Shown piece after piece: positions 7,394-15,223 of a stretch of 33,984 bases of DNA (within the stretch, counting starts at the first letter, position 1; each line of letters starts with the position of its first letter). The translations under genes were made by a program, and so were the position numbers. The notes beneath the pieces were generated by a model. That model ran no database searches, was not told where the DNA came from, and saw only the letters and a program-made list of their open reading frames with translations. The stretch is from Crocinitomix sp. Lineage in GTDB: Bacteria; Bacteroidota; Bacteroidia; Flavobacteriales_D; Crocinitomicaceae. The DNA is taken from assembly GCA_030836155.1 (NCBI GenBank), contig JAURQI010000179.1:1-33984 (forward strand), given 5' to 3'.

Positions 7394-8362
7394 ATGAATC
7401 AACCTATATCAAATTTTATTGAGAAGTATTTTCTGCACTTTAATGCAGCAACATTGGTGGATGCCGCTAAAGCATACAATACGCAACTTGATCAGGAAGC
7501 TAAAATGTTGGTTTCATTAGCTGGAGCGATGAGTACCGCAGAGCTCGGTAAAATCTTCGCAGAAATGATCCGGCAAGATAAAGTGCATATTATCTCTTGT
7601 ACCGGTGCTAATTTAGAGGAGGATATTATGAATTTAGTGGCCCATTCGCATTATAAGCGAATTCCAAATTACCGAGATTTAACTCCTAAAGATGAATGGG
7701 CCTTGTTGGAGAAAGGACTTAACCGCGTCACCGACACCTGTATTCCAGAAGAAGAAGCATTTCGACGTTTGCAAAAACATATTTTCAAAGTTTGGAAGGA
7801 TGCTGAAGCAAAAGGGGAACGCTATTTTCCGCATGAATATATGTATAAACTCTTGCTGTCAGGCGTGCTTGAAGAATATTATGAGATAGATATCAAGGAT
7901 AGTTGGATGTATGCAGCGGCTGAAAAGAATTTGCCGATTGTTGTGCCTGGATGGGAGGACAGCACAATGGGAAATATCTTTGCTTCTTATGTGATGAAAG
8001 GTGAATTGCAAGCCTCTACGATGAAGTCGGGTATTGAGTATATGACTTATTTATCAGATTGGTATATCCATAGTAGCAAAAACGGAATCGGTTTTTTCCA
8101 AATTGGAGGAGGAATAGCGGGAGACTTTCCAATTTGTGTCGTACCGATGCTTTATCAAGACATGGAAATGATGGATACGCCATTTTGGAGTTACTTCTGT
8201 CAGATTTCAGATTCAACAACAAGCTATGGCTCCTATTCAGGAGCCGTGCCCAATGAAAAGATAACCTGGGGTAAATTAGATATTGATACCCCAAAATTTA
8301 TTGTTGAATCGGATGCGACAATTGTAGCTCCGTTGATTTTTGCCTATATCCTCGGCTACTAA
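7394..8362 (+). CDS. Deoxyhypusine-synthase-like protein
   Basis: 322 residues. The deoxyhypusine synthase fold is recognisable: SCTGANLEEDIMN near residue 68, the GGGI loop at 238-241, SGAVPNEKITWGK at 282-294 and the C-terminal PLIFAYIL. The WGK lysine (K294) corresponds to the catalytic lysine of the eukaryotic enzyme. The conserved KHH that follows GGG in human DHS, which supplies an active-site histidine, is replaced here by AGDF. Bacteria have no eIF5A; bacterial members of the family are thought to make homospermidine or related polyamines by NAD-dependent aminobutyl transfer. Next to arginine decarboxylase and agmatinase, which supply putrescine, this is the likely reading. The product is inferred, not shown. 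Confidence 0.85.
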   Translation: MNQPISNFIEKYFLHFNAATLVDAAKAYNTQLDQEAKMLVSLAGAMSTAELGKIFAEMIRQDKVHIISCTGANLEEDIMNLVAHSHYKRIPNYRDLTPKDEWALLEKGLNRVTDTCIPEEEAFRRLQKHIFKVWKDAEAKGERYFPHEYMYKLLLSGVLEEYYEIDIKDSWMYAAAEKNLPIVVPGWEDSTMGNIFASYVMKGELQASTMKSGIEYMTYLSDWYIHSSKNGIGFFQIGGGIAGDFPICVVPMLYQDMEMMDTPFWSYFCQISDSTTSYGSYSGAVPNEKITWGKLDIDTPKFIVESDATIVAPLIFAYILGY

Positions 8363-8373
8363 AATTTTGGCTT

Positions 8374-8607
8374 ATGATGAAAGAAATCAATGCCGTTTTC
8401 AAAGGTGTGAAAGAATCAAAATACTTCTTTGAAACAGACGAAGCACAAAAACGTGAAATGATTTTTAATAAAGCGAATAAGTCTTTAATTGAAGACTTTG
8501 ACCTTTTTGGGAAAGAAAGTATAGGACGATTGTTCCGACTCAAATATTTCACCGAAGCAATATCGGATCGAGATATTCATATCTTATGTGACATGGAGCG
8601 ATTGTAA
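8374..8607 (+). CDS. Small hypothetical protein, last gene of the polyamine operon
   Basis: 77 residues, soluble, rich in lysine, glutamate and phenylalanine, predicted mostly helical (VFKGVKESKYFFETDEAQKR, then KSLIEDFDLFGKES). The first two codons are both ATG, so the start may be 8374 or 8377. I recognise no family. It begins 11 bases after the deoxyhypusine-synthase-like gene on the same strand, with no terminator between, so it is probably translated from the same message. No stem-loop followed by a T run was found between it and the convergent gene at 8645. Confidence 0.55.
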   Translation: MMKEINAVFKGVKESKYFFETDEAQKREMIFNKANKSLIEDFDLFGKESIGRLFRLKYFTEAISDRDIHILCDMERL

Positions 8608-8644
8608 AAAGATGGTTTAATTGGCTGAGACGCCACGTGATGAA

Positions 8645-9235
8645 TCAAGGTTCTATCTCTCCTGCTTGTATCAATGCGCCCACCATAATAGGGACAAAAA
8701 GAACCGCAACTCTGTGTTCTAGCGGTAAGTCCGATGGGAAATCACCATTGGCATCCCAGTCGTCCCAATCATTTGAAAAGGCGGTGCGCACATCTAAATG
8801 ATATCCTTCAAAATCAATATTCCAATCATCAAAATCATTGCTGAATGTGGTGCGAACATCGGCATGCCACCCGGTGGTCGTTTCGTCAATATCCCAGTCA
8901 TCCCAATCATTAGAAAAGGAAGCTCGCATGCGTATGGTATGTCCAGAACTAGTCAGTTTCCATTGATCCCAATCCTCCATAAAATCGGTTTCGATGGCTC
9001 CTGTAATACCAGACCCACTGAAATTCCAGTTATCCCAATCTTCCATAAAAGCGGTTTCGACATCCACAGTTGAATCACCGATTTTAAATTTCCAATCGTC
9101 CAGATCATTTGAAAAGGAAGTGGACATTTCAATGTTGGAGCCATAACTTGGGGGATAGGTCCCTCCTCCTCCAGAAGGTGTAATCGTTTCGGGCTCACAA
9201 CTCCAAAGAAGCAAGGTAAATAGAATGATAGACAT
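8645..9235 (-). CDS. Lipoprotein made of six FSNDWDDW-type repeats
   Basis: 196 residues from the ATG at 9235; the frame is open to 9298, but the shorter start places a proper lipoprotein signal (MSIILFTLLLWSC, lipid cysteine C13) at the N-terminus. A short linker (TPSGGGGTYPPSYG) is followed by six units with cores at residues 41-48, 63-70, 85-92, 107-114, 131-138 and 153-160: FSNDLDDW, FMEDWDNW, FMEDWDQW, FSNDWDDW, FSNDFDDW and FSNDWDDW. Spacing is 22 residues except one of 24. Between cores, alternating hydrophobic and polar residues (DVRTAF, DIDETTTGWHA) suggest paired beta strands. A hydrophobic tail (VAVLFVPIMVGALIQAG) ends the protein. I recognise no named domain. Likely anchored in the outer membrane; function unknown. 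Confidence 0.75.
   Translation of the reverse strand: MSIILFTLLLWSCEPETITPSGGGGTYPPSYGSNIEMSTSFSNDLDDWKFKIGDSTVDVETAFMEDWDNWNFSGSGITGAIETDFMEDWDQWKLTSSGHTIRMRASFSNDWDDWDIDETTTGWHADVRTTFSNDFDDWNIDFEGYHLDVRTAFSNDWDDWDANGDFPSDLPLEHRVAVLFVPIMVGALIQAGEIEP
8756..9115 (-). repeat. Six in-gene repeats of about 66 bp encoding the FSNDWDDW motif
   Basis: The protein repeat is visible at DNA level as recurring TCCCAATC or TCCAATC followed by ATTTGAAAA-like blocks on the plus strand (for example near 8767, 8905, 8968 and 9034). Units of 66 bases (one of 72) keep the reading frame, which fits growth by in-frame tandem duplication. Confidence 0.7.
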
Positions 9236-9282
9236 GGTGTGCACTTTCGAAAGGTTAAGGTTTATTATATTAACTTCGTTAT

Positions 9283-9756
9283 ATGCAAACACCCACAAGA
9301 ATAATGCCTGAATTAAAGAACTATCTCAAAGGATATTTTTTTGTTCCTGAAAATGATCTCGATCATATCGCCAGGCTGTTTAAAAAGGAAAAACTGAACG
9401 CTGGAGAATATTTCGTGAAAGTGGGTCATTATGCAGATAAACTCAGTTTTGTCAATTCGGGAATTTTGAGAATATTTTTGCAAACAGAAAACAAAGAAGT
9501 CACCCAATGGATTGCAACCGAAGGGTATTTTTTAGCCGATTTAAGAAGTCTGATTTTTGGCCAGCCCGCCCGTTGGTTTATGCAAACTGAAACAAATGTT
9601 GAATTATTCTCGATTTCAAAAGAAGATTATAAAAAACTGGCTACGATCATTCCAGCTTCCAAGTCAAAGGTTCTGATTCAATTTTTGAAATTTACACAGA
9701 ATCGTATGGGGATAATCCGATTGTTATTCAAGGTGCTGGTGCTTGCGCAGAGGTGA
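9283..9756 (+). pseudogene. Truncated Crp/Fnr-type cyclic-nucleotide-binding regulator
   Basis: The open frame gives 157 residues (ATG at 9283; M8 at 9304 is also possible). Residues about 15-120 are a cNMP-binding beta-roll: LNAGEYFVKVGHYADKLSFVNSGILRIFL, then a VTQWIATEGYF strand pair and VELFSISKEDYKKLATIIPA. Flavobacterial relatives have about 190 residues, with a further helical region after this point. Here the homology stops at about residue 124 and the last 33 residues (KSKVLIQFLKF onward) are the out-of-frame reading of a homoserine dehydrogenase gene end. The protein therefore lacks its C-terminal DNA-binding or effector region. It may still be translated, but I judge it a broken gene. 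It diverges from the repeat lipoprotein gene. Confidence 0.7.
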
Positions 9757-9806
9757 CTGCAAGAGGCGTTTTTGGTGACCTTTTAAGGGTAGCAGAGCAG
9801 AAATAA
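9654..9806 (+). pseudogene. 3' fragment of a homoserine dehydrogenase (thrA-type) gene
   Basis: Frame 3 from 9654 reads SFQVKGSDSIFEIYTESYG, then DNPIVIQGAGACAEVTARG and VFGDLLRVAEQK with TAA at 9804-9806. This is the C-terminal 50 residues of the homoserine dehydrogenase domain as found at the end of Bacteroidota aspartokinase/homoserine dehydrogenase proteins (GSD, YTExYGDxPIVIQGAGAGAEVTARGVFGDLL). The body of the enzyme is absent and upstream sequence is a truncated Crp-type gene in another frame, so this is a remnant left by a deletion or recombination. The terminator right after it is intact. Confidence 0.75.
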
Positions 9807-9827
9807 ATTCAAGTGTTATACGAATGG

Positions 9828-9863
9828 AGCAGGGGTTGTTTTATACAACTTCTGCTTTTTTCT
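9828..9863 (+). terminator. Rho-independent terminator behind the thrA fragment
   Basis: AGCAGGGGTTGT (9828-9839) pairs over 12 positions, two of them G-U, with ACAACTTCTGCT (9845-9856) around a five-base loop, followed by a T-rich tract from 9856. It was presumably the terminator of the lost homoserine dehydrogenase gene. Confidence 0.85.
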
Positions 9864-9970
9864 TTTCTTTTTTTATCGAACACATTAAACCTTTCTCTAA
9901 AAAATGAGTCTTACCAAAAACGCAAAAACCATCAAATACTATAACTTAGTAAAACTGATACGATAAAAAC

Positions 9971-12220
9971 ATGAGAAAAAATTGTCTATTACTCATTGCA
10001 TTACTGCCCCTTTATACAGTAGCACAAGGCCTTTATGATATTGATAATATAACTACCATTGACCTTACATTCGAAGAAACGAATTGGGATGAAATAATGG
10101 ATGATTATTATGAAGCTGATCTGGACGAAAGATTAGTCGGAACGATTGTCATCAACGGAGAATTTTATGACAGTGTAGGGGTTAAATACAAAGGAAACAG
10201 TACTTACAGTCCTGATAATCTAAAGAATCCCCTAAACATCAAAATTGATCATATTCTTGATCAAAAATTCCAGGGATATACCACCTTCAAATTATCCAAT
10301 GGAGATAAAGATCCTTCATTTGTTCGAGAAGTGTTGGGCTATGAGATTGGGCGTAATTATATGGATTTACCATTGGCTAATTATGCGAAAGTTACCATCA
10401 ATGGCGATTATTATGGACTCTTCACGAGTGTTGAATCGATCAACGATGATTATCAAGAAAGACGTTTGTTTGTGGATGATGATAATGTTAGAATCAAATG
10501 CAATCCACAATCGGTAATGGATGGTTCTTCACTAAAATATTTAGGGTCAGATACAACGAATTACTATGATTATTATGAATTAAAATCGGATTTAGGTTGG
10601 GAGGAACTGGCAGATTTTACATACGAATTGGCATATAATACTGAAACCATTGAAGAACATTTAGATCTCGATCGTGCAATCTGGATGTTAGCCTATAATA
10701 ACGTAATGGTCAACCTTGATTCGTATTCAGGTCCTTTTCGTCAGAATTATTATATGATCCAAGATGATGATGATCGTTTTATGGCCCTCATTTGGGATTT
10801 AAATCAAAGCATGGGTAGCTTTTCGATGGTTGATGGAGGAGGAGGAATGGGCGGTCCACCAAGTTTAGGTGATTTGATTGAGATGGAATTATTTCTTCGC
10901 GAAGGTGATTCTGAATACCCACTGATAGCTAATTTATTTGCGGTTCCGCGCTACAAAAAGATGTATTTGGCACATTTAAAAACGATCGCTGAAGAATTTA
11001 TTGAAACAGGAGATTATTATGCACGAGCGGAAGAATTGCAGGATGTCATTGCAACCGAGGTGGCCGCAGAACCAAATGGATTTTTTACCCCGGCTGAATT
11101 TGAAAGTAATTTAGATGATGCTGTTGGCGGAGGACCCGGTCCTGGTAGCGTGTATGGATTGTCGCAAGTAATGGATCCACGAATGGACTATTATGAAAGT
11201 CTCCCAGAGTGGTCATATATTGCTCCAACTATTTCAGATATTTCACCATCAACCGAAAGTCCAACGGCTTATGCGGATATTTTTATCACCGCGACAATTG
11301 AGGGTGCCAGTTATGCTTATTTAGGGTATAGGGATAGACTTCAAGAGCGGTTTACAAAAGTGGAAATGTTAGATGACGGTTTGCATGGTGATGGAGCAGC
11401 AGGAGATGGAGTTTATGGCGCCATGGCAACCTTATCAGCTAAAGATGTTCAATATTATATCTATGCAGATAATGATAATGCAGGAAAGTTTTCGCCGGTT
11501 CGAGCAGAGCATGAGTATTACCATTTGGCTGTAACTGCACCTGTGGTGATTAATGAAATGATGGCCAGAAATACCGAGACGGTTACTGATCAGGATGACG
11601 AATATGACGACTGGTTAGAATTGTACAATACCACTGATGCTGACATAGATTTATCAGGTTATTATTTATCGGATAGACCGAATGCGGAACCCTTGATGTG
11701 GTCATTTCCAGAAGGAACAACAATTGCTGCCAATGATTATTTGATCGTCTGGTTAGATGAAGATTCCTTGCAAGAAGGCTTACACGCTAATTTTAAATTA
11801 AGTGTAAGTGGTGAAACCGTTTCATTTACAGGTGCTGATGGGTTTGAATTAAGTCGAGTGACAATGCCGGAAATGTATTCAAGCACAACTTACGGGCGAT
11901 ATCCAAATGCAACAGGTCCTTACATTCGTATGTTCCCTACTTTTGACGCAACCAATAGTTATACGGCTTTATCTTTACCAGAGGATCTTGAGTCTAACGT
12001 TGTACTTTCGATTTATCCTAATCCGGCATATGAGCGTTTGATCATTGATTGGCAAGAGGAAGCAACTCCTTTTATGATTTACAACTCACAGGGAGCATTG
12101 ATTCATCAAGGTCAATTGACGAATTTGAGCGAGCTAAACGTTGCGGATTGGGTTGCGGGTATGTATATCCTTATCTTACCTGAACATCATTATTCAGATA
12201 AATTTATTGTCCAGCATTAA
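9971..12220 (+). CDS. Secreted CotH-kinase-family protein with lamin-tail domain and T9SS sorting signal
   Basis: 749 residues. Signal peptide 1-18 (LLLIALLPLYTVAQ). The CotH domain spans about 25-400: VGVKYKGNSTY, FKLSNGDKDPSFVREVLGYEIGR, NGDYYGLFTSVESIND, then ALIWDLNQSMGSF with the catalytic-type aspartate, and a glycine-rich loop (GGGGMGGPP). A linker beta domain follows (about 415-520), then a lamin-tail domain (about 525-650: VINEMMARN, DDWLELYN, DLSGYYLSD). The end is a T9SS type A sorting domain (about 672-749: IYPNPAYERLIIDW, GMYILILPEH). The family relative CotH of Bacillus spores is a protein kinase; the role of secreted Bacteroidota members is not settled. No paralysed catalytic site was identified. 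Expected to be exported through T9SS to the cell surface or medium. Confidence 0.88.
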   Translation: MRKNCLLLIALLPLYTVAQGLYDIDNITTIDLTFEETNWDEIMDDYYEADLDERLVGTIVINGEFYDSVGVKYKGNSTYSPDNLKNPLNIKIDHILDQKFQGYTTFKLSNGDKDPSFVREVLGYEIGRNYMDLPLANYAKVTINGDYYGLFTSVESINDDYQERRLFVDDDNVRIKCNPQSVMDGSSLKYLGSDTTNYYDYYELKSDLGWEELADFTYELAYNTETIEEHLDLDRAIWMLAYNNVMVNLDSYSGPFRQNYYMIQDDDDRFMALIWDLNQSMGSFSMVDGGGGMGGPPSLGDLIEMELFLREGDSEYPLIANLFAVPRYKKMYLAHLKTIAEEFIETGDYYARAEELQDVIATEVAAEPNGFFTPAEFESNLDDAVGGGPGPGSVYGLSQVMDPRMDYYESLPEWSYIAPTISDISPSTESPTAYADIFITATIEGASYAYLGYRDRLQERFTKVEMLDDGLHGDGAAGDGVYGAMATLSAKDVQYYIYADNDNAGKFSPVRAEHEYYHLAVTAPVVINEMMARNTETVTDQDDEYDDWLELYNTTDADIDLSGYYLSDRPNAEPLMWSFPEGTTIAANDYLIVWLDEDSLQEGLHANFKLSVSGETVSFTGADGFELSRVTMPEMYSSTTYGRYPNATGPYIRMFPTFDATNSYTALSLPEDLESNVVLSIYPNPAYERLIIDWQEEATPFMIYNSQGALIHQGQLTNLSELNVADWVAGMYILILPEHHYSDKFIVQH

Positions 12221-12230
12221 TTCATCAGCC

Positions 12231-12893
12231 ATGATTAAAGGAGCTTCATTACCAGTTGTATTTATTTTTCTTTTAATTGGATGCACTGAAAGTAAATCAG
12301 AAAATGACGTAGATGCCAGCATCATTCAAGTTGAAACCGACACGATACAAAATTCAGCTTCAAACGAAGAGAAGAGCTTCAATGAAGATGAACTCGTTGA
12401 GGAAGATTTGCCTCAAGAGCCATGCCATACAGAAGTATCCGCCTTCGTCTCAGATGAACCTGGAGAGCCTTACACCGATATTCGAAATGCACCAGGATGT
12501 GAGGTCATTTTAAAATTGCCGCATGAGTCCGAGGATGATTATTTTATACTAGAATTAGATCAATACGTAAGTGGTTGGTTTCGAATAAAAGGAACTATAA
12601 ATGGTAAGACCGATTATGAAATTCCGCCAGGAGAAGAAAGTTGGATTCACCATTCCGTCATATCGGCTGGTTCAAGAAATTATGGCAATCAGCCCATTCA
12701 CTTTTATGAGGAACCCAATGAAGATGCTGAAGTAAACGTAGTACTCGATTATGAATCAAGTCTCATTATTTACGAAGCGTGCGGAGAATGGGTTCGCTGC
12801 TCGTATTATGATTATGAAACCGGTGATAAAGTTGAAGGCGGCTGGATAAAAACGGAATGGCTCTGCGGTAATCCGTTGACGAATTGTTGTTAG
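12231..12893 (+). CDS. Lipoprotein with two SH3-like domains
   Basis: 220 residues from the ATG at 12231; the open frame runs back to 12141 but would overlap the T9SS protein gene by 80 bases. Signal and lipobox: VVFIFLLIGC, lipid cysteine near residue 18. After an acidic low-complexity linker (ENDVDAS, NEDELVEEDLPQ) come two bacterial SH3-like units: TDIRNAPGCEVILKL to GWFRIKG and SWIHHSVI, and then IHFYEEPNEDAEVNVVL to WVRCSYYD and GGWIKTEWLCG. Such domains often bind cell-wall peptides. The C-terminus carries cysteines (CGNPLTNCC). It starts 10 bases after the CotH gene, so co-transcription is likely. Its stop overlaps the stop of the convergent gene by four bases. Confidence 0.75.
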   Translation: MIKGASLPVVFIFLLIGCTESKSENDVDASIIQVETDTIQNSASNEEKSFNEDELVEEDLPQEPCHTEVSAFVSDEPGEPYTDIRNAPGCEVILKLPHESEDDYFILELDQYVSGWFRIKGTINGKTDYEIPPGEESWIHHSVISAGSRNYGNQPIHFYEEPNEDAEVNVVLDYESSLIIYEACGEWVRCSYYDYETGDKVEGGWIKTEWLCGNPLTNCC

Positions 12894-13792
12894 AGCAAGT
12901 CAGCTGCGGCCTGATTTAATTGATCAAATTGAAATTGATAACCTTTTTCCTTGATCAGTGTATTATCAATTCGACTACCTTCTAGAATGATGATTGACAT
13001 CTCTCCAAAAAGCAGCTCGAGCATAAATCCAGGTACTTTTGGAGCCCATAGTTTTTTGCCCAATTGTTTTGCCATGGCTTGTGTCAGTTCTGCATTATTA
13101 ACGTGCTCAGAGGCCACTGCGTTAATTGGACCGCCGATTTGGTCGTTTTGCAGTAGATGCAAGTAGATACCGTTAATGTCTTTTATGTGAATCCAAGGCA
13201 CATATTGTTTTCCGCTTCCAAGTGGCGATCCGATTCCCATCTTTATAGGCTTAATGAGTTTCTCCATAGCCCCGCCTGTTTGCGAAAGAACAACACCTGT
13301 TCGCACCATAGCAACACGATCTGCGACGGAAGAAAATTGTTCTGCTGCTTCTTCCCATTTTACGCTGACGTCAGCTAGAAAATCAGTACCTGCTGAATCA
13401 GTTTCTTTATAAATGTGCTCCGTGGTGCGCGATCCATAATAGCTAATACCTGAAGCGGAAATAAAGGACTTTAATCGTAGGTTTTCTTCTTTGACATGCT
13501 TTAAGATGAGGTTTGTTGTCTCAATACGGCTGTCAAGGATGATTTTTTTTCTGGAATCTGTCCAGCGTTTATCGCCAACTCCAGCACCCGCTAAATGTAT
13601 GATGTGATCAACCTGATCTAGAGCAGCAATATCCATTTTGCCTGCCGAAGGTGACCATTTAAAAGTTCTGAATTCGGCGTCCTTGTCAGTCGTGCGAGAT
13701 AGATGCCGTATACGGTAACCATGGTCAGCCAATAATCGACTTAGAGCCATTCCAATCGTTCCTGTTCCACCCGTAATTAAGACATTTTCCAT
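12890..13792 (-). CDS. TIGR01777-family NAD(P)-binding oxidoreductase
   Basis: 300 residues. Extended short-chain dehydrogenase: the nucleotide-binding GxxGxxG motif is seen in LITGGTGTIGMAL at residues 5-17, followed by HLAGAGVGDKRW, SASGISYYGS and the VRTGVVLSQTGGAM segment that mark this family (SulA-like epimerases). Residues about 245-296 fit the C-terminal DUF1731 domain (WAPKVPGFMLELLFGEMS). The substrate is unknown. It is followed on the same strand, upstream, by the photolyase gene with a gap of 55 bases; this neighbour pair is frequent in Bacteroidota and suggests a light- or damage-linked role, though the link is by position only. Confidence 0.88.
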   Translation of the reverse strand: MENVLITGGTGTIGMALSRLLADHGYRIRHLSRTTDKDAEFRTFKWSPSAGKMDIAALDQVDHIIHLAGAGVGDKRWTDSRKKIILDSRIETTNLILKHVKEENLRLKSFISASGISYYGSRTTEHIYKETDSAGTDFLADVSVKWEEAAEQFSSVADRVAMVRTGVVLSQTGGAMEKLIKPIKMGIGSPLGSGKQYVPWIHIKDINGIYLHLLQNDQIGGPINAVASEHVNNAELTQAMAKQLGKKLWAPKVPGFMLELLFGEMSIIILEGSRIDNTLIKEKGYQFQFDQLNQAAADLL

Positions 13793-13847
13793 AACTTTTA
13801 TTAAATATACTTTCTTTTATGCTCGTTCTTTTGACTTTAACACTTCT

Positions 13848-15146
13848 TTAAGTTTCTGCTAATTCAAGAGCTTTTTTAAAAGTGTCAATGGCCCGAAGCC
13901 GCGCCATTTTATGATCGACCATTGGCCCTACATAATTCGTTTCAAATTCGGGAATCCATTTTTTTATGTATTCGAATTTAGGATCAAATTTTTCTTGCTG
14001 CGAGGTTGGGTTAAAAACTCGAAAATACGGAGCTGCATCACATCCTGTTCCAGCCGCCCACTGCCAGTTTCCATTATTTGCAGATAAGTCAAAATCCAAT
14101 AATTTTTCAGCAAAATAAGCTTCACCCCAGCGCCAATCAATCAGCAGGTGTTTAATCAAGAAACTAGACGTTACCATGCGCACACGATTGTGCATAAACC
14201 CTGTCTTATTCAGTTGTCGCATGCCTGCATCAACCATCGGATAGCCAGTTTCTCCTTTACACCATTTTTCAAATTCTTCCTCATTATTCCTCCATTCAAT
14301 ACCTGCATATTTTTTCTTAAATGGTCCGTCAACAACATGCGGGAAATGATGCAAAATTTGAGTAAAAAAATCTCGCCAGATGATCTCTGATAGATAAGTC
14401 TGGTTGCGTGGATTCGAATAATAAATCAAGCTCCTTAAACTAATCGTGCCAAACCGTAAGTGATGGCCAACACGTGTGGTTGCATCTTTTGCTGGTATAT
14501 CCCGGTGGAGATCATATTTATCTACCCCTTTTAAATTATATTTTGGAATGGTGATGGATGAACGCTTAAATCCAATTTTTTTGAGTGCTGGAAACGTATG
14601 TCGTGATTGTGTGAAATGGGTTAATAATTCAGGATCGTCTTTAGGTATATCGATATTCGTCCGCTCAAATTTCTTTAGCCATTTATTTTTATAGGGGGTA
14701 TATACCGTATAGGGCGTTCCGTCATCTTTTAAAACGTCATCTTTTTCAAAGAAAACATGATCCTTATAGTCATGAAACCCAATCGCGTTGGACTCAAGAA
14801 GAAAACGTACTTTATGATCACGTTCTACTGCCTGAGGTTCATAATCCCGATTGGTGTAGACATGATCGATATCAAATTCTTCGATCAGCTCTTTCCACAC
14901 TTCGATTGGATTGCCATGCTTAACAAGCAAACTAGAACCCAATGATTTTAGTTCAGTATTGATTGATTTGAGTGAGTCCCAAATAAACGTAACACGGGCA
15001 TCATCTTCAGGTAACTCATCTAAAATGGTGGTATCAAAAATAAATAAGGGCTGTACGTTTTCATTCGCGGAAAGCGCTGCCTGCAAACCGGTATTGTCAT
15101 TTAGTCTTAAATCTCTGCGAAACCAAAAAAAAGTTGTTTTGTCCAT
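13848..15146 (-). CDS. phr: Deoxyribodipyrimidine photolyase (cryptochrome/photolyase family)
   Basis: 432 residues. N-terminal alpha/beta antenna domain begins TFFWFRRDLRLNDNTGL; the FAD-binding helical domain carries the family block NNGNWQWAAGTGCDAAPYFR at residues 357-376, then VFNPTSQQEKFDPKFEYIKKW. The double asparagine before GNWQW and the tryptophans in WRWGEAYF and WQW fit a working class I photolyase electron path, so direct repair of cyclobutane pyrimidine dimers with blue light is expected. Length is slightly short of Escherichia coli Phr (472). First gene of a two-gene minus-strand unit with the TIGR01777 oxidoreductase. A DASH or cryptochrome function is less likely but not excluded. 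Confidence 0.9.
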   Translation of the reverse strand: MDKTTFFWFRRDLRLNDNTGLQAALSANENVQPLFIFDTTILDELPEDDARVTFIWDSLKSINTELKSLGSSLLVKHGNPIEVWKELIEEFDIDHVYTNRDYEPQAVERDHKVRFLLESNAIGFHDYKDHVFFEKDDVLKDDGTPYTVYTPYKNKWLKKFERTNIDIPKDDPELLTHFTQSRHTFPALKKIGFKRSSITIPKYNLKGVDKYDLHRDIPAKDATTRVGHHLRFGTISLRSLIYYSNPRNQTYLSEIIWRDFFTQILHHFPHVVDGPFKKKYAGIEWRNNEEEFEKWCKGETGYPMVDAGMRQLNKTGFMHNRVRMVTSSFLIKHLLIDWRWGEAYFAEKLLDFDLSANNGNWQWAAGTGCDAAPYFRVFNPTSQQEKFDPKFEYIKKWIPEFETNYVGPMVDHKMARLRAIDTFKKALELAET

Positions 15147-15223
15147 CTGGTTTAATTCAATATTTGAATGCTTAATGCTAACAAGTGGTGTAGATGCTTT
15201 GTTCTATTTTTTATATTCGTTTT

